Assembly (NCBI GenBank): GCA_002862435.1
Contig: PKDC01000028.1
Location: 1 to 64,000 of the forward strand
Length of the DNA stretch: 64,000 nucleotides
Origin: Pseudomonadota bacterium
Lineage (GTDB): Bacteria; Pseudomonadota; Gammaproteobacteria; UBA5335
Direction: 5' to 3'
The notes below the pieces were generated by a model. The model made no database searches. It was not told the DNA's origin and saw only the letters and a program-made list of their open reading frames with translations. This document shows positions 1 through 10,369 of this stretch, piece by piece. The first letter of the stretch is position 1, and every line of letters begins with the position of its first letter. The position numbers and the translations under genes are program-made.

Positions 1-1
1 C

Positions 2-496
2 TTGCGACTGCCCGGCGCCTTGGAAGCGGCTGCCGCCCTTGGGGTTCCGGTTTGCCTGATGCACATGCAGGCCGAGCCCGCCACCATGCAATGCAATGCC
101 CATTACAAATCGGATGTTGTGGGTGAGGTCATGGATTTCCTCGCGCAGCGGCTGGCGGCATGCAGGGCGGCGGGTCTTGATGAGCAAAAACTGATGATCG
201 ATCCCGGTTTCGGTTTTGGGAAGGAATTGCCGCATAATCTGTCGCTTTTGGCGGGCCTCGATCGGCTCAAAACGCTGAATCGACCGATACTGGTTGGGGT
301 TTCGCGTAAATCCATGCTGGGGCAGATTCTCGGGCAACGCCCCGCCGCGGGGCGACAAACAGCCAGCGTGGCGGCGGCGCTATGGGCTGCCGTCCACGGC
401 GCTGCGATGGTTCGGGTCCACGATGTGGGGCCGACGGTCGATGCGCTGCGAGTCTGGCAGGCGCTTGCTGCTGTCCGGGCGCGGGCTGAACCTTAA
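2..496 (+). CDS. folP: Dihydropteroate synthase, C-terminal part (cut by window edge)
   Basis: C-terminal 164 residues of dihydropteroate synthase; the N-terminal half lies outside the window. The enzyme joins hydroxymethyl-dihydropterin pyrophosphate to p-aminobenzoate in cytosolic folate synthesis. Visible are the DPGFGFGK loop (fragment residues 67-74), the SRKSMLG segment (101-107) with the conserved lysine, and the late RVHDV motif of the TIM barrel. The stop codon lies 25 bases before glmM on the same strand, the usual gammaproteobacterial folP-glmM order. The true start cannot be seen. Confidence 0.95.
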   Translation: MRLPGALEAAAALGVPVCLMHMQAEPATMQCNAHYKSDVVGEVMDFLAQRLAACRAAGLDEQKLMIDPGFGFGKELPHNLSLLAGLDRLKTLNRPILVGVSRKSMLGQILGQRPAAGRQTASVAAALWAAVHGAAMVRVHDVGPTVDALRVWQALAAVRARAEP

Positions 497-521
497 ATCA
501 AGAACGATGAGGGATAACACG

Positions 522-1865
522 ATGGGGCGACGTCGGTATTTCGGGACGGATGGCATCCGCGGCCGGGTGGGAGAGACTCCCATGGTCCCCGAATTCATTC
601 TTCGCCTTGGAATGGCTGCGGGCCGGGTGCTCGATCGAGAAGGTCGGGGCTGTGTATTGATTGGCAAGGACACGCGCATTTCGGGTTATATGTTTGAATC
701 CGCCTTGGAAGCTGGATTTTCAGCGGCCGGGGTGGGGGTGCGGCTACTGGGACCCATGCCAACCCCTGCCGTTGCGTATCTCACCAAAACCTTCCGAGCC
801 CATGCCGGCGTGGTCATCAGCGCATCCCATAACCCCTTTCACGACAACGGCATCAAGTTTTTTTCCCCCACCGGGGACAAATTGTCGGATGAGATCGAAT
901 GCTTGATTGAGGAGGCTTTGGAAGGCCCTTTGCCCATGGTCGATTCGGCGCGCCTGGGGAAGGTATCTCGCATTACCGATGCGACCGGCCGTTACATTGA
1001 ATTCTGCAAGTCCACGCTGAGCGCCGGGATCAGCCTCAAGGGCATGCGGATTGCCGTGGATTGTGCCCATGGCGCGACTTACCACATAGCGCCCGATGTC
1101 CTGTCCGAACTGGGCGCGACGGTGATCCCGATGGGGATCAGTCCCAACGGCCTGAATATAAATGACGGCTGTGGCAGCCTGCATCCCGAATCGCTGCAGC
1201 GCCTGGTGCGCGAGGTGGGGGCCGATGTTGGAATGGCGCTCGACGGGGATGGTGATCGGGTACTTCTGGTGGATGCCAGTGGAGAGCTGATTGATGGCGA
1301 TCAGATCCTGTACGTCCTCGCGCTCGAGTTTCTGCGCACGGGTCGTTTGCAGGGGGCAGTCGTCGGAACCGAGATGAGCAATCTGGGTCTGGAGCACGCG
1401 TTGACGGCCCAGGGGATCGGGTTTGAGCGGGCGCCCGTGGGGGATCGCCACGTCATGGATCTGCTGCGAAGGGGGAGCGGGGTTCTCGGCGGCGAGCCAT
1501 CTGGCCATATCATCTGTCTGGATCGAACCACCACCGGGGATGGGATCGTCGCGGCCCTGCAGGTTCTGGGGGTCATGGCTGCAACCGGTCGCCCTCTGCA
1601 GGATCTGGTCGCAGCCATGCCCCGCTATCCGCAGGAATTGATCAATGTGCCGGTATCGGATGCACGGGCGGTGGCACGTCATCCCAAGTTGCAACGCGCC
1701 ATTCAGGAGTCGCTACAGGCATTGGGGCGCGAAGGTCGGGTCGTATTGCGCCCCTCGGGCACGGAACCCTTGCTGCGGGTCATGGTGGAGGGCGCCGATC
1801 CGGAGGCCGTCCGTGTGCACGTGCGGCGTCTGGCGGGTATCGCGGACGATTGCGTCATGCCATGA
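522..1865 (+). CDS. glmM: Phosphoglucosamine mutase
   Basis: Converts glucosamine-6-phosphate to glucosamine-1-phosphate, the substrate of GlmU (encoded at 51 kb), for peptidoglycan and LPS precursors. The 447-residue product has the full family length. It has the active-site phosphoserine loop SASHNP with Ser102, the metal loop DGDGDR (241-246), a GGEPSGH sugar-binding loop, and a C-terminal RPSGTEP phosphate-binding loop. The reading frame is open far upstream inside folP, but ATG 522 follows a GAGGG ribosome site and gives the canonical N-terminus with FGTDGIRG. An ATG at 507 is a less likely alternative. Confidence 0.97.
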   Translation: MGRRRYFGTDGIRGRVGETPMVPEFILRLGMAAGRVLDREGRGCVLIGKDTRISGYMFESALEAGFSAAGVGVRLLGPMPTPAVAYLTKTFRAHAGVVISASHNPFHDNGIKFFSPTGDKLSDEIECLIEEALEGPLPMVDSARLGKVSRITDATGRYIEFCKSTLSAGISLKGMRIAVDCAHGATYHIAPDVLSELGATVIPMGISPNGLNINDGCGSLHPESLQRLVREVGADVGMALDGDGDRVLLVDASGELIDGDQILYVLALEFLRTGRLQGAVVGTEMSNLGLEHALTAQGIGFERAPVGDRHVMDLLRRGSGVLGGEPSGHIICLDRTTTGDGIVAALQVLGVMAATGRPLQDLVAAMPRYPQELINVPVSDARAVARHPKLQRAIQESLQALGREGRVVLRPSGTEPLLRVMVEGADPEAVRVHVRRLAGIADDCVMP

Positions 1866-1924
1866 TCGCGTTGCGGCGTTGCCGTTCTCTGGGCTGACAA
1901 ACTGAATTGCTGTGGGGGTGCGTC

Positions 1925-2686
1925 ATGCGTGGGAAGATGGTTGCAGGAAACTGGAAAATGTACGGGCGCCGAGCCAGCGCCCAGGCACTGGCCCGCGATG
2001 TTTTCGATGGGCTGCCCCCCGATTTTGCGGTGACTGTGGCGATTTGTCCGCCGGTGATTTACCTGGAAGCCGTTCGGGAAGCCCTGGCCGATCAGGACCG
2101 GGTCCTGCTTGCGGCGCAGGATGTGTGTGCCCAGACCGAAGATGGTGCCCGCACCGGAGAAATCAGCGGCGCCATGCTGCGCGAAATGGGGGCGCGTTAT
2201 GTCCTGGTGGGTCATTCCGAGCGGCGTCAATTATTGGGAGAGACCAACGAAGGCGTGGGCGCAAAGATGCTTGCTGCCCTTGATGCGGGATTGACTCCGA
2301 TCCTGTGTGTCGGGGAAACCCTGGCCGAACGGGACGGCCTGCGCACCGAAGCCGTCGTGGCGGCTCAGCTTCAGGCGGCAATTCATGGGGCAGGTGTGTC
2401 CGCGCTGGCACACAGCGTGGTGGCCTACGAGCCGGTCTGGGCAATCGGTACCGGGCGCAATGCCACGCCCGATCAGGCTCAGGCCGTCCACGCCTTTATT
2501 CGCAATTGGGCCACCGATCAGGCGGGCAAGGCGGTTGCGGATGGCCTGTGCATCCTTTACGGCGGCAGCGTCAAGCCGGATAATGCCGCCGCCCTGTTCG
2601 CCATGCCCGATGTGGATGGCGGTCTGGTTGGCGGCGCCTCCCTCAAGGCAGCCGATTTTCTTGCGATCTGCCGGGCAGCCGGCTGA
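1925..2686 (+). CDS. tpiA: Triosephosphate isomerase
   Basis: Interconverts dihydroxyacetone phosphate and glyceraldehyde-3-phosphate in glycolysis and gluconeogenesis. The 253-residue product matches family length. The catalytic residues are visible: Lys11 in NWKM, His97 in GHSERR and Glu169 in AYEPVWAIGTG, with the flexible loop just after. GGSVKPDN near the C-terminus binds phosphate. ATG 1925 is preceded by a GGGGG-type ribosome site; the frame is open a few codons further upstream without support. It sits 59 bases after glmM and just before secG, a pairing common in bacteria. Confidence 0.98.
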   Translation: MRGKMVAGNWKMYGRRASAQALARDVFDGLPPDFAVTVAICPPVIYLEAVREALADQDRVLLAAQDVCAQTEDGARTGEISGAMLREMGARYVLVGHSERRQLLGETNEGVGAKMLAALDAGLTPILCVGETLAERDGLRTEAVVAAQLQAAIHGAGVSALAHSVVAYEPVWAIGTGRNATPDQAQAVHAFIRNWATDQAGKAVADGLCILYGGSVKPDNAAALFAMPDVDGGLVGGASLKAADFLAICRAAG

Positions 2687-2712
2687 TTTTCCTGTCCAGG
2701 AATTGAATTGAC

Positions 2713-3102
2713 ATGCAGACGGCCGTTTTGATTGTTCATATTCTTTTGGCAATTGCGCTTATCGTGCTGGCCCTGTTGCAGCACGGCAAGGGGGCTGATG
2801 CGGGCGCCGCATTTGGATCCGGCGCCTCCAATACCATGTTCGGCGCGCGGGGATCGGCCAACTTCCTGAGCCGCTCCACGGCGGCTGTGGCGACACTCTT
2901 TTTTGTCACCAGCCTGACCTTGGGGTATTTCTTTGCTCGCCCCGAAAAGGCGCAGAGCGTGATGGATCGGGTGGGAGCTCCTGCTGCTGTTGCCCCCGAG
3001 GTCACGGATCTGCCGCCCAGCGCTACGCCTTCATCTCCAGAAGGCGCGGACAGCAAGGAACAAGAATCCGATCTTCCTGCGCCTCCCAAGGCTGGGAAAT
3101 AG
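2713..3102 (+). CDS. secG: Preprotein translocase subunit SecG
   Basis: Small inner-membrane partner of SecYE that assists protein export. The 129-residue product has two hydrophobic segments (about 3-22 and 53-72) separated by the conserved cytoplasmic loop with GADAGAAFGSGAS and the FG.RG motif. The last 45 or so residues are a Pro/Ser/Glu-rich, low-complexity tail, so the protein is a little longer than the E. coli form (about 110). It follows tpiA by 26 bases and lies just before tRNA-Leu. Confidence 0.95.
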   Translation: MQTAVLIVHILLAIALIVLALLQHGKGADAGAAFGSGASNTMFGARGSANFLSRSTAAVATLFFVTSLTLGYFFARPEKAQSVMDRVGAPAAVAPEVTDLPPSATPSSPEGADSKEQESDLPAPPKAGK

Positions 3103-3180
3103 GGCGGTCCACGTATACAATGGGCGCCCACTGGGCAGCCGGTGAAACAGCGGGTCTTTTCCCGATTGCCCAAAACACAG

Positions 3181-3265
3181 GCCGATGTGGTGGAATTGGT
3201 AGACACGCCATCTTGAGGGGGTGGTGACGCAAGTCGTGTCGGTTCGAGTCCGACCATCGGCACCA
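3181..3265 (+). tRNA. tRNA-Leu, anticodon GAG
   Basis: An 85-base class II tRNA with encoded CCA. The acceptor stem GCCGATG pairs with CATCGGC, followed by discriminator A and CCA (3263-3265). The anticodon stem is CCATC/GGTGG around loop TTGAGGG, with anticodon GAG at 3215-3217. It has the long variable arm of leucine tRNAs and a T arm GTCGG/CCGAC around TTCGAGT. It lies between secG and nuoA on the same strand, as in many Gammaproteobacteria. A TATACAAT box at 3114-3121 may be its -10, but no convincing -35 is seen. Confidence 0.97.
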
Positions 3266-3336
3266 AAAATCCAGGACTCATCCGAGCGGCATGTCCGAAT
3301 CCGGATTCGCCGAACCGAAAGGGAGCGGGAATCACC

Positions 3337-3693
3337 GTGCTGGAAAACTACTTTCCCATTCTCATTTTCTTTGCGCTGGCCACCGTGATCGGGATCGTTC
3401 CCCTGGCGGCGGGATTCGTTCTTGGGCCGCGCCGCCCGGACGCCGAGAAACTCTCCCCCTATGAGTGCGGGTTCGAGGCCTTCGAGGATGCCCGCATCAA
3501 ATTCGATGTGCGTTATTACCTGGTTGCCATCCTGTTCATTGTGTTTGATCTGGAAGTGGCCTTCCTGTTTCCCTGGGCAATCGCCTTGCGAGAAATTGGC
3601 CTGTTTGGTTTGCTCGCCATGGCGGTCTTTCTGGGCATCTTGGTGGTGGGTTTCATCTACGAGTGGAAAAAGGGGGCGCTGGAATGGGAATAG
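3337..3693 (+). CDS. nuoA: NADH-quinone oxidoreductase subunit A
   Basis: Membrane subunit of respiratory complex I at the junction between the peripheral and membrane arms. The 118-residue product has three transmembrane helices (about 7-28, 61-82 and 88-110) and the conserved segment [16 protein letters not shown] between helices 1 and 2. It starts with GTG at 3337 after a GGGAGCGGGAA ribosome site. It is the first gene of a complete nuoA-N operon on the plus strand, and its 3' end overlaps nuoB by 10 bases, so the two are probably translationally coupled. Confidence 0.97.
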   Translation: MLENYFPILIFFALATVIGIVPLAAGFVLGPRRPDAEKLSPYECGFEAFEDARIKFDVRYYLVAILFIVFDLEVAFLFPWAIALREIGLFGLLAMAVFLGILVVGFIYEWKKGALEWE

Positions 3694-4160
3694 AAGGCGT
3701 TCTCGAAAAGGGCTTTGTCACCACGACGGCGGACAAGCTCATCAATTGGGCACGCACCGGTTCGTTGTGGCCCATGACCTTTGGTCTGGCCTGCTGCGCG
3801 GTCGAAATGATGCATGTGGGTGCCGCGCGCTATGACCTGGATCGTTTCGGCATCATGTTTCGGCCGAGTCCGCGTCAGTCGGATGTCATGATCGTGGCCG
3901 GCACCCTGTGCAACAAGATGGCTCCGGCGCTGCGCAAGGTCTATGACCAGATGGCCGAGCCGCGTTGGGTGATTTCCATGGGGTCCTGTGCCAATGGGGG
4001 TGGGTACTACCACTATTCCTATTCGGTGGTGCGCGGTTGTGACCGCATAGTTCCTGTGGATATCTATGTGCCGGGATGCCCGCCGACGGCGGAAGCGCTC
4101 CTGTATGGCATCTTGCAGTTGCAGAACAAGATCCGCCGCACCAATACCATCGCGCGCTAG
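3684..4160 (+). CDS. nuoB: NADH-quinone oxidoreductase subunit B
   Basis: Peripheral-arm subunit carrying the terminal [4Fe-4S] cluster N2 that passes electrons to quinone. The 158-residue product shows all four ligands: the tandem pair Cys37-Cys38 in LACCAVEMM, Cys102 in GSCANGGG and Cys132 in [11 protein letters not shown]. The frame is open seven codons upstream, but ATG 3684 gives the standard N-terminus and sits inside the end of nuoA. It is followed 8 bases later by nuoC. Confidence 0.98.
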   Translation: MGIEGVLEKGFVTTTADKLINWARTGSLWPMTFGLACCAVEMMHVGAARYDLDRFGIMFRPSPRQSDVMIVAGTLCNKMAPALRKVYDQMAEPRWVISMGSCANGGGYYHYSYSVVRGCDRIVPVDIYVPGCPPTAEALLYGILQLQNKIRRTNTIAR

Positions 4161-4168
4161 GAGGGTCG

Positions 4169-4870
4169 ATGTCTCAGTCGATGGTCGATCTGGCCGCCGA
4201 ATTGCGCCAGCGCTATCCGGATTATCCCGTCCGGCACGACAGTCGCACGGATGAGGTGACTCTGGAGGTTCCGGCCGACCGGATCCGGGCAGTTGCCGAG
4301 ACGCTCAAAACCGACTCTGGGCTGGGCTTTGCCCAACTGACTGACATTTGCGGTGTCGACTACCTGGCGCATGGCGACGCGGAGTGGGTGACCCGCGAGG
4401 CGACGGCGCGAGGTTACAGCCGCGGCGTGAAGCCCTATGACGGCCGCAACGATCCCGACCAAGGATCTCCGCGCCGCTTTGCCACGGTCTACCATCTGTT
4501 GTCCCTGAGTCGCAATCAGCGCTTGCGTGTCCGGGTCTGGCTGGCTGACACGATGTTTCCGGTCATCGATTCAGTGCAGGATATCTGGCCAGCGGCCAAC
4601 TGGTTCGAGCGCGAGGCGTTCGACCTCTACGGGATCCACTTCAGCGGCCATCCGGATCTGCGCCGCATCCTGACCGATTATGGCTTCATCGGTCATCCGT
4701 TCCGCAAGGATTTCCCGATTTCGGGCAATGTGGAAGTGCGCTATGACCCCGAGAAGGGCCGGGTGGTCTATGAGCCAGTGCAGATCCAACCGCGGGTGCT
4801 GGTGCCCAAGGTGATTCGGGCTGCCGATTCGTCCGTGGCCGCCGGAGAGGAGAAATCCGCCGATGCCTGA
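4169..4870 (+). CDS. nuoC: NADH-quinone oxidoreductase subunit C
   Basis: The 30-kDa peripheral-arm subunit that packs against NuoD; it carries no cofactor. The 233-residue product contains the family signature [12 protein letters not shown] and then [14 protein letters not shown]. The start is fixed by a perfect AGGAGG ribosome site at 4159-4164 ahead of ATG 4169; the open frame upstream overlaps nuoB. Unlike in E. coli, nuoC and nuoD are separate genes here, with nuoD starting 8 bases before the nuoC stop ends. Confidence 0.97.
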   Translation: MSQSMVDLAAELRQRYPDYPVRHDSRTDEVTLEVPADRIRAVAETLKTDSGLGFAQLTDICGVDYLAHGDAEWVTREATARGYSRGVKPYDGRNDPDQGSPRRFATVYHLLSLSRNQRLRVRVWLADTMFPVIDSVQDIWPAANWFEREAFDLYGIHFSGHPDLRRILTDYGFIGHPFRKDFPISGNVEVRYDPEKGRVVYEPVQIQPRVLVPKVIRAADSSVAAGEEKSADA

Positions 4871-6116
4871 CATCCAGAACTACACGCTCAATTTCGGCCC
4901 GCAGCATCCCGCTGCCCACGGTGTGTTGCGCCTCGTGCTGGAGATGGATGGCGAGGTGATCCAGCGCGCCGATCCCCATGTGGGCCTGCTGCACCGGGCC
5001 ACGGAAAAGCTCGCCGAGACCAAGCCCTTCAACCAGAGCATCGGTTACATGGACCGGCTCGATTATGTCTCCATGATGTGCAACGAGCATGGCTATGTGC
5101 TGGCCATCGAAAAGCTCTTGGGCGTCACGCCGCCCTTGCGGGCCCAGTATATCCGGGTGATGTTCGATGAGATCACCCGCATTCTCAATCACTTGCTGTG
5201 GCTGGGTTCGCACGGCCTGGACATTGGCGCCATGACGGTCTTTCTCTATTGCTTCCGCGAGCGTGAGGCGCTCATGGATGTCTATGAGGCCGTCTCCGGT
5301 GCGCGCATGCACGCAACTTACTACCGTCCGGGTGGTGTGGCCCGCGATCTGCCGGACCGGATGCCGCAATACCAGCCCAGCCCGGTGCGCGGCAAGTCGT
5401 CCCTGGATGCCCTCAACAAGGATCGCCAGGGCTCATTGCTCGATTTCATCGCAAGCTTCACCGAGCGCTTCCCGGGGTGTGTGGATGAGTACGAGACCCT
5501 GCTCACCAACAATCGCATCTGGAAGCAGCGCACGGTCGGAATCGGAACAGTCTCCCCGGAGCGCGCCATTGCACTCGGCTTCACTGGCCCCATGCTGCGC
5601 GGTTCGGGCGTGGCGTGGGACCTGCGCAAGAAACAACCCTATGAAGTGTATGACCGGATGGATTTCGACATCCCGGTCGGCGTCGAGGGCGATTGCTACG
5701 ATCGATACCTGGTCCGGGTGGAGGAAATGCGCCAATCCAACCGCATCATCCGCCAGTGCGTGGATTGGCTGCGCCACAATCCCGGCCCGGTGATGTTGGA
5801 AAACCACAAGATCACGCCGCCACGCCGCGAAGAGATGAAGGAGGACATGGAGTCCTTGATCCATCACTTCAAGCTTTTCACCGAGGGCTATTGCGTTCCC
5901 GAGGGAGAGGTCTATGCCGCGGTCGAGGCGCCCAAGGGAGAGTTTGGCTGCTATCTCATTTCCGATGGCGCCAACAAGCCCTATCGGCTGAAAATCCGTG
6001 CCCCCGGCTTCCCCCATCTGGCCGCCATGGATGAAATGGTCAAGGGGCATATGCTGGCAGACGTGGTGGCGGTGATCAGCACCATGGATATCGTGTTCGG
6101 GGAGATTGACCGGTGA
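4863..6116 (+). CDS. nuoD: NADH-quinone oxidoreductase subunit D
   Basis: The 49-kDa subunit that forms much of the quinone-binding site with NuoB. The 417-residue product begins with the conserved [20 protein letters not shown] stretch and [12 protein letters not shown], regions that descend from the NiFe-hydrogenase large subunit. The C-terminus [17 protein letters not shown] matches the family end. It overlaps nuoC by 8 bases and nuoE by 4 bases (GTGA). Confidence 0.98.
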   Translation: MPDIQNYTLNFGPQHPAAHGVLRLVLEMDGEVIQRADPHVGLLHRATEKLAETKPFNQSIGYMDRLDYVSMMCNEHGYVLAIEKLLGVTPPLRAQYIRVMFDEITRILNHLLWLGSHGLDIGAMTVFLYCFREREALMDVYEAVSGARMHATYYRPGGVARDLPDRMPQYQPSPVRGKSSLDALNKDRQGSLLDFIASFTERFPGCVDEYETLLTNNRIWKQRTVGIGTVSPERAIALGFTGPMLRGSGVAWDLRKKQPYEVYDRMDFDIPVGVEGDCYDRYLVRVEEMRQSNRIIRQCVDWLRHNPGPVMLENHKITPPRREEMKEDMESLIHHFKLFTEGYCVPEGEVYAAVEAPKGEFGCYLISDGANKPYRLKIRAPGFPHLAAMDEMVKGHMLADVVAVISTMDIVFGEIDR

Positions 6117-6622
6117 CAGCGGAAGGTGTCCAGCGCCCGGCGGCGCGTTTGTCCGCCCATGTTCGCGAAGAAATCGATCACTGGCTCATCCAGTATCCGC
6201 CGGAGCGCAAGCGTTCGGCAGTGCTCTATGCCCTGCACGCGGTTCAGCATGAGAACAACGGCTATCTGACACCGGAGCTGATGGATGCCGTGGCGGATTA
6301 TCTTGATCTGCCGGCCATGGCGGTCTACGAGGTGGCAAGCTTTTATTCCATGTTTGAGACCGGCCCGGTGGGGCGGCACAGCATTTCGGTCTGCACCAAC
6401 ATCAGCTGCATGCTGCGGGGCGGGGAGGAAATCCTGGCCCATCTGGAGCGCAAGCTGGGGATCAAATTGGGTGAAAGCACGTCCGATGGACGGATTTTTC
6501 TGAAGCCCGAGGAAGAATGTCTGGCGGCTTGTTGCGGCGCTCCGATGATGATGGTGGACCATGTCTACCATGAGCGCCTGACGCCCGATCAGGTCGATCG
6601 CATCATCGACACGCTGGAGTAA
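6113..6622 (+). CDS. nuoE: NADH-quinone oxidoreductase subunit E
   Basis: The 24-kDa thioredoxin-fold subunit that carries [2Fe-2S] cluster N1a beside the FMN site. In the 169-residue product the ligands are Cys94 and Cys99 (CTNISC), then Cys136 and Cys140. It starts with GTG at 6113, overlapping the nuoD stop in a GTGA junction, which suggests coupled translation. nuoF begins 4 bases after its stop. Confidence 0.97.
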   Translation: MTAEGVQRPAARLSAHVREEIDHWLIQYPPERKRSAVLYALHAVQHENNGYLTPELMDAVADYLDLPAMAVYEVASFYSMFETGPVGRHSISVCTNISCMLRGGEEILAHLERKLGIKLGESTSDGRIFLKPEEECLAACCGAPMMMVDHVYHERLTPDQVDRIIDTLE

Positions 6623-6626
6623 ATCG

Positions 6627-7928
6627 ATGGAACAAAATGCGGTCTGCTACGTAACGCGCCAGTTCGAGGAGCCCTGGACCTGGGAAACCTATCTCAAGGT
6701 CGGGGGCTATCAGGCCTGGCGGCGGATCCTTGACGAGCGTATTCCGCCCGAAACCGTGATCGAAGAGATCAAGGCGTCGGGTTTGCGCGGGCGCGGGGGC
6801 GCCGGCTTCCCGACGGGCCTCAAGTGGAGCTTCATGCCGCGCAATGTCACGGGCCAGAAGTATGTGGTCTGCAATTCGGATGAAAGCGAGCCGGGCACCT
6901 GCAAGGATCGCGATATCCTGCGCTATAACCCCCATGCGCTGGTCGAGGGCATGGCCATCGCGGGTTATGCCATGGGCGCCACGGTGGGCTACAACTACCT
7001 GCGCGGCGAGTTCATGGACGAGCCTTTCAAGCGCTTTCGCCAGGCGCTCAAGGAGGCCTATGAGCAGGGGCTGCTGGGGCGCAACATCCTGGGATCCGGC
7101 GTGGATTTCGATCTATACGCCCACCTGGGCGCCGGCGCCTATATCTGCGGCGAGGAGACGGCCCTGCTCGAATCACTGGAGGGCAAGAAAGGCATGCCGC
7201 GCTTCAAGCCCCCATTTCCCGCCACTTATGGGCTGTATGGCCGTCCCACCACCATCAACAACACCGAAACCTTTGCCTCCGTGCCGATCATCCTGCGCCG
7301 GGGGCCGACCTGGTTCTCGGGCCTGGGCGTGGAGAAGGCAGGGGGCACCAAAATCTTTTCCGTCTCCGGCCATGTCAATCGGCCGGGGAATTTCGAGGTG
7401 CCCCTGGGGACGCCCTTTGCGAGCTTGCTGGAAATGGCGGGCGGTGTGCGTGATGGCCGCAAGCTCAAGGCGGTGATCCCCGGTGGATCGTCCGTGCCTG
7501 TGGTCCATGGGGCGGTCATGATGGACGTGAACATGGATTACGACTCGGTGGTGAAGGCCGGGTCCATGCTGGGCTCGGGTGCCATCATCGTGATGGATGA
7601 CACGACCTGCATGGTCAAGGTGCTGGAACGCATCTCGCGCTTCTATTTTTCGGAGTCCTGCGGTCAGTGCACGCCCTGCCGGGAAGGGACGGGATGGCTG
7701 CACCGGGTGGTGCGGCGCATCGAACACGGCCTGGGACGCCCTGAGGACTTGGCCTTGCTGGATCAGGTGGCTTCCCGCATGGAAGGGCGGACCATCTGCG
7801 CCCTTGGGGATGCGGCGGCAATGCCGGTCCGGAGCTTCGTCAAGCAGTTCCGCGATGAATTCCAGTATCACGTCGACCACAAGCGCTGCTTGGTCGGTGC
7901 GCCCGCGCCGACGTTGGCAGTGGCCTGA
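6627..7928 (+). CDS. nuoF: NADH-quinone oxidoreductase subunit F
   Basis: The 51-kDa subunit that binds NADH and FMN and carries cluster N3. The 433-residue product has the nucleotide-binding [10 protein letters not shown] loop, the FMN-site segment [19 protein letters not shown] and the cluster motif Cys345-x2-Cys348-x2-Cys351 with the fourth ligand Cys391 in RTICALGD. Length is typical. It lies between nuoE and nuoG in the dehydrogenase module of the operon. Confidence 0.98.
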   Translation: MEQNAVCYVTRQFEEPWTWETYLKVGGYQAWRRILDERIPPETVIEEIKASGLRGRGGAGFPTGLKWSFMPRNVTGQKYVVCNSDESEPGTCKDRDILRYNPHALVEGMAIAGYAMGATVGYNYLRGEFMDEPFKRFRQALKEAYEQGLLGRNILGSGVDFDLYAHLGAGAYICGEETALLESLEGKKGMPRFKPPFPATYGLYGRPTTINNTETFASVPIILRRGPTWFSGLGVEKAGGTKIFSVSGHVNRPGNFEVPLGTPFASLLEMAGGVRDGRKLKAVIPGGSSVPVVHGAVMMDVNMDYDSVVKAGSMLGSGAIIVMDDTTCMVKVLERISRFYFSESCGQCTPCREGTGWLHRVVRRIEHGLGRPEDLALLDQVASRMEGRTICALGDAAAMPVRSFVKQFRDEFQYHVDHKRCLVGAPAPTLAVA

Positions 7929-7968
7929 TGGAATTTCCGGCGACAAACAGGGATTGGATAGACGCATT

Positions 7969-10344
7969 ATGAGCACTGATGAGGTCACAATCGAAGTCGA
8001 CGGCGTCCCTATCAAGGGGCGCAAGGGACAGATGCTGATCGAGCTGACCGATCAGGCGGGCGTCTATATCCCGCGGTTTTGCTACCACAAGAAGCTGTCC
8101 ATTGCCGCCAACTGCCGCATGTGTCTGGTGGAGATGGAGCGCGCGCCCAAGCCGGTGCCGGCCTGCGCCACCCCGGTTGCCGATGGGATGAAGATCTTCA
8201 CCCGCTCTCCCAAAGCCCTGGATGCCCAGCAGGGCACCATGGAATTCCTGTTGATCAACCACCCGCTTGACTGTCCCATCTGCGATCAGGGCGGGGAGTG
8301 CGAACTCCAGGATCTGGCGCTGGGTTTCGGGGGCGATGCCTCGCGCTACAGCGAACGCAAGCGCATTGTGGCCGATCCAAACCTGGGATCGCTGGTCTCC
8401 ACCGACATGACCCGCTGTATCCACTGCACCCGTTGTGTGCGTTTCGGCGAAGAGATCGCCGGTGTGCAGGAGCTCGGCGCCACCGGGCGCGGCGAATTCA
8501 TGGCGATCGGGACCTATGTCGAACACGCGCTGACTTCCGAAGTGGCAGCCAACGTCATCGATCTGTGCCCGGTGGGAGCACTCACGGCCAAGCCGTCGCG
8601 CTATACCGCGCGGCCTTGGGAACTGATTGAACGACCCACCCTCTCGCCCCATGACGGCTGGGGCACGCACTTGGCCGCTCATGTGCGCGGCGGCCGTGTG
8701 ATGCGCGTGGTGCCACGCGAGGCGGAGGCCTTCAATGAGACCTGGATCGCCGATCGTGACCGCTTCAGCTACACCGCCATCCACGCGCCGGATCGACTGC
8801 AAGCGCCCATGGTTCGGGAGAACGATCGCTGGCGAAGCACAGACTGGCCAACTGCTCTCGCCGCCGCAGCCGAGGGACTGCGCCACGTTTCTCCCGATGC
8901 ACTGGGTATCCTTGCGTCCCCCTCAGCGACGGTCGAGGAGTATTTCCTGCTGCGCCGTTTGGCGGAGCATCTGGGTTGCCCCAACCTGGATCATCGCTTG
9001 GGCACAACCGATGTCGCTGTCCAGGACGGGGCAGGCCTGTTCCCTGATCTCGGGATGTCGATTTCCGCCTGGGAACGGGTGGACGCGGCGCTGATCATCG
9101 GCAGCGACCTGCGCCGAGAGATTCCGCTGTTGCACCTGCGACTGCGCAAGGCAGGCCTGCGGGGCGCTCGGTTGAGTGTCATCAATCCGCTGGATGGAGA
9201 TTTTCGCTTTCCGGTTCAGGTCGGCCGGATCGCCAAGGACCTGGCGGAAGAGCTGGCGGCGGTGGCCTTGGCAGTGTCCGAACTCAGCGGCAACGCGATC
9301 CCTGCGGCACTGGGCGCTGCCGTGCAGGGCGTTGAGCCGCAACAGGCCCATGTGCAAATCGCAGAGGATTTGATGCGCGGCGCACAATCCGGCTTGCTCG
9401 TGGGTCAGCTGGCCCTGGATCAGGCGGGCGCTGGGACCCTGTTGGCGCTGGCTGCCTTCGTGGCCGAGGCGACCGGCTCGGCGCTGGGTACACTTCCGGT
9501 CGGGGGCAACACCGCAGGCGCCTGGTTGTGTGGTATCGTCCCGCACCGCGGCATGGGCGGGACCCCCCTGATGGCTCCCGGGCGCTCGGCGAGCGAGATG
9601 CTGAGTGGCCGATTGCAGGGGTTCCTGCTGCTGGGCGCCGAGCCGGAACGGGAAGCCGCCAATCCCGCCGCCGCCGTTGCAGCACTCTCCGGCGCAACCT
9701 TTGGGGTGGCGCTGACTCCCTACCTGACGGAGACGCTCAAGGCCACGGCTCATGTGTTGCTGCCCATCGGGACCTTCAGCGAAACAGCCGGCAGCCTGAT
9801 CAGTCGGGATGGCCAGTGGCTGTCCTTTGAAGGCTGCGCCGAGCCGATCGGCGAAGCTCGGCCGGGCTGGAAGGTATTGCGAGTCCTGGGTAACAGCCTG
9901 GGCGTCGCCGGATTCGATTATGCCGATTGCAGCGAGGTGACCGAGGCCGCGCGTCTGGCCATCGGTCCGGTGCAGGTCACTCCCGGACAGTGGCATCGAC
10001 AGGGAAGCTGGGAACGGCCGATGCTGCCTGCGCTGCAACGTCTTGGCCCACTGGCTTTGTATGGGACGGATGCCTTGGTGCGTCGGGCGCCATCCTTGCA
10101 GGACTCCCCGGAAGGCAGCCGGGCGCGGCAGTTGCGCATTCATCCGACGGATGCCGCGCGTGCGGGCCTCAAAACTGGCGAGCCCGTCCAGGTGAGCCAG
10201 GCGGGATCCCGCGTGGTGGCGTCCTGGACAGCGGACGCAACGCTGGCGCCGGGATGCGTCTGGTTCCCGGCGGGACTGCTGGATCTGCCCGTGGGTGGGG
10301 CCCGGTTCGGCGCCCTGGAAATCATGCCGGCCGCGGCCAACTGA
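7969..10344 (+). CDS. nuoG: NADH-quinone oxidoreductase subunit G
   Basis: Large iron-sulfur subunit of the peripheral arm. The 791-residue product has an N-terminal [2Fe-2S] ferredoxin domain (Cys38, 49, 52, 66), a His98/Cys102/105/111 cluster and a four-Cys cluster (150, 153, 156, 200), then a molybdopterin-oxidoreductase-like domain that is structural in complex I. It is shorter than E. coli NuoG (about 908), and the extra CxxCxxxC cluster N7 of that protein is not visible after residue 200. The start ATG 7969 is chosen because the open frame upstream overlaps nuoF. Confidence 0.97.
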   Translation: MSTDEVTIEVDGVPIKGRKGQMLIELTDQAGVYIPRFCYHKKLSIAANCRMCLVEMERAPKPVPACATPVADGMKIFTRSPKALDAQQGTMEFLLINHPLDCPICDQGGECELQDLALGFGGDASRYSERKRIVADPNLGSLVSTDMTRCIHCTRCVRFGEEIAGVQELGATGRGEFMAIGTYVEHALTSEVAANVIDLCPVGALTAKPSRYTARPWELIERPTLSPHDGWGTHLAAHVRGGRVMRVVPREAEAFNETWIADRDRFSYTAIHAPDRLQAPMVRENDRWRSTDWPTALAAAAEGLRHVSPDALGILASPSATVEEYFLLRRLAEHLGCPNLDHRLGTTDVAVQDGAGLFPDLGMSISAWERVDAALIIGSDLRREIPLLHLRLRKAGLRGARLSVINPLDGDFRFPVQVGRIAKDLAEELAAVALAVSELSGNAIPAALGAAVQGVEPQQAHVQIAEDLMRGAQSGLLVGQLALDQAGAGTLLALAAFVAEATGSALGTLPVGGNTAGAWLCGIVPHRGMGGTPLMAPGRSASEMLSGRLQGFLLLGAEPEREAANPAAAVAALSGATFGVALTPYLTETLKATAHVLLPIGTFSETAGSLISRDGQWLSFEGCAEPIGEARPGWKVLRVLGNSLGVAGFDYADCSEVTEAARLAIGPVQVTPGQWHRQGSWERPMLPALQRLGPLALYGTDALVRRAPSLQDSPEGSRARQLRIHPTDAARAGLKTGEPVQVSQAGSRVVASWTADATLAPGCVWFPAGLLDLPVGGARFGALEIMPAAAN

Positions 10345-10369
10345 ATCGTTTAAGACAAGCGAGTTCATC

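Noticed and set aside
294-521. Upstream extension of glmM by 76 codons
   Set aside because: It overlaps folP in another frame; the conserved N-terminus and ribosome site begin at 522.
3101-3130. A possible terminator after secG (GGGCG...CGCCC)
   Set aside because: Arms are weak, no T-tract, and the same bases probably form the tRNA-Leu promoter region.
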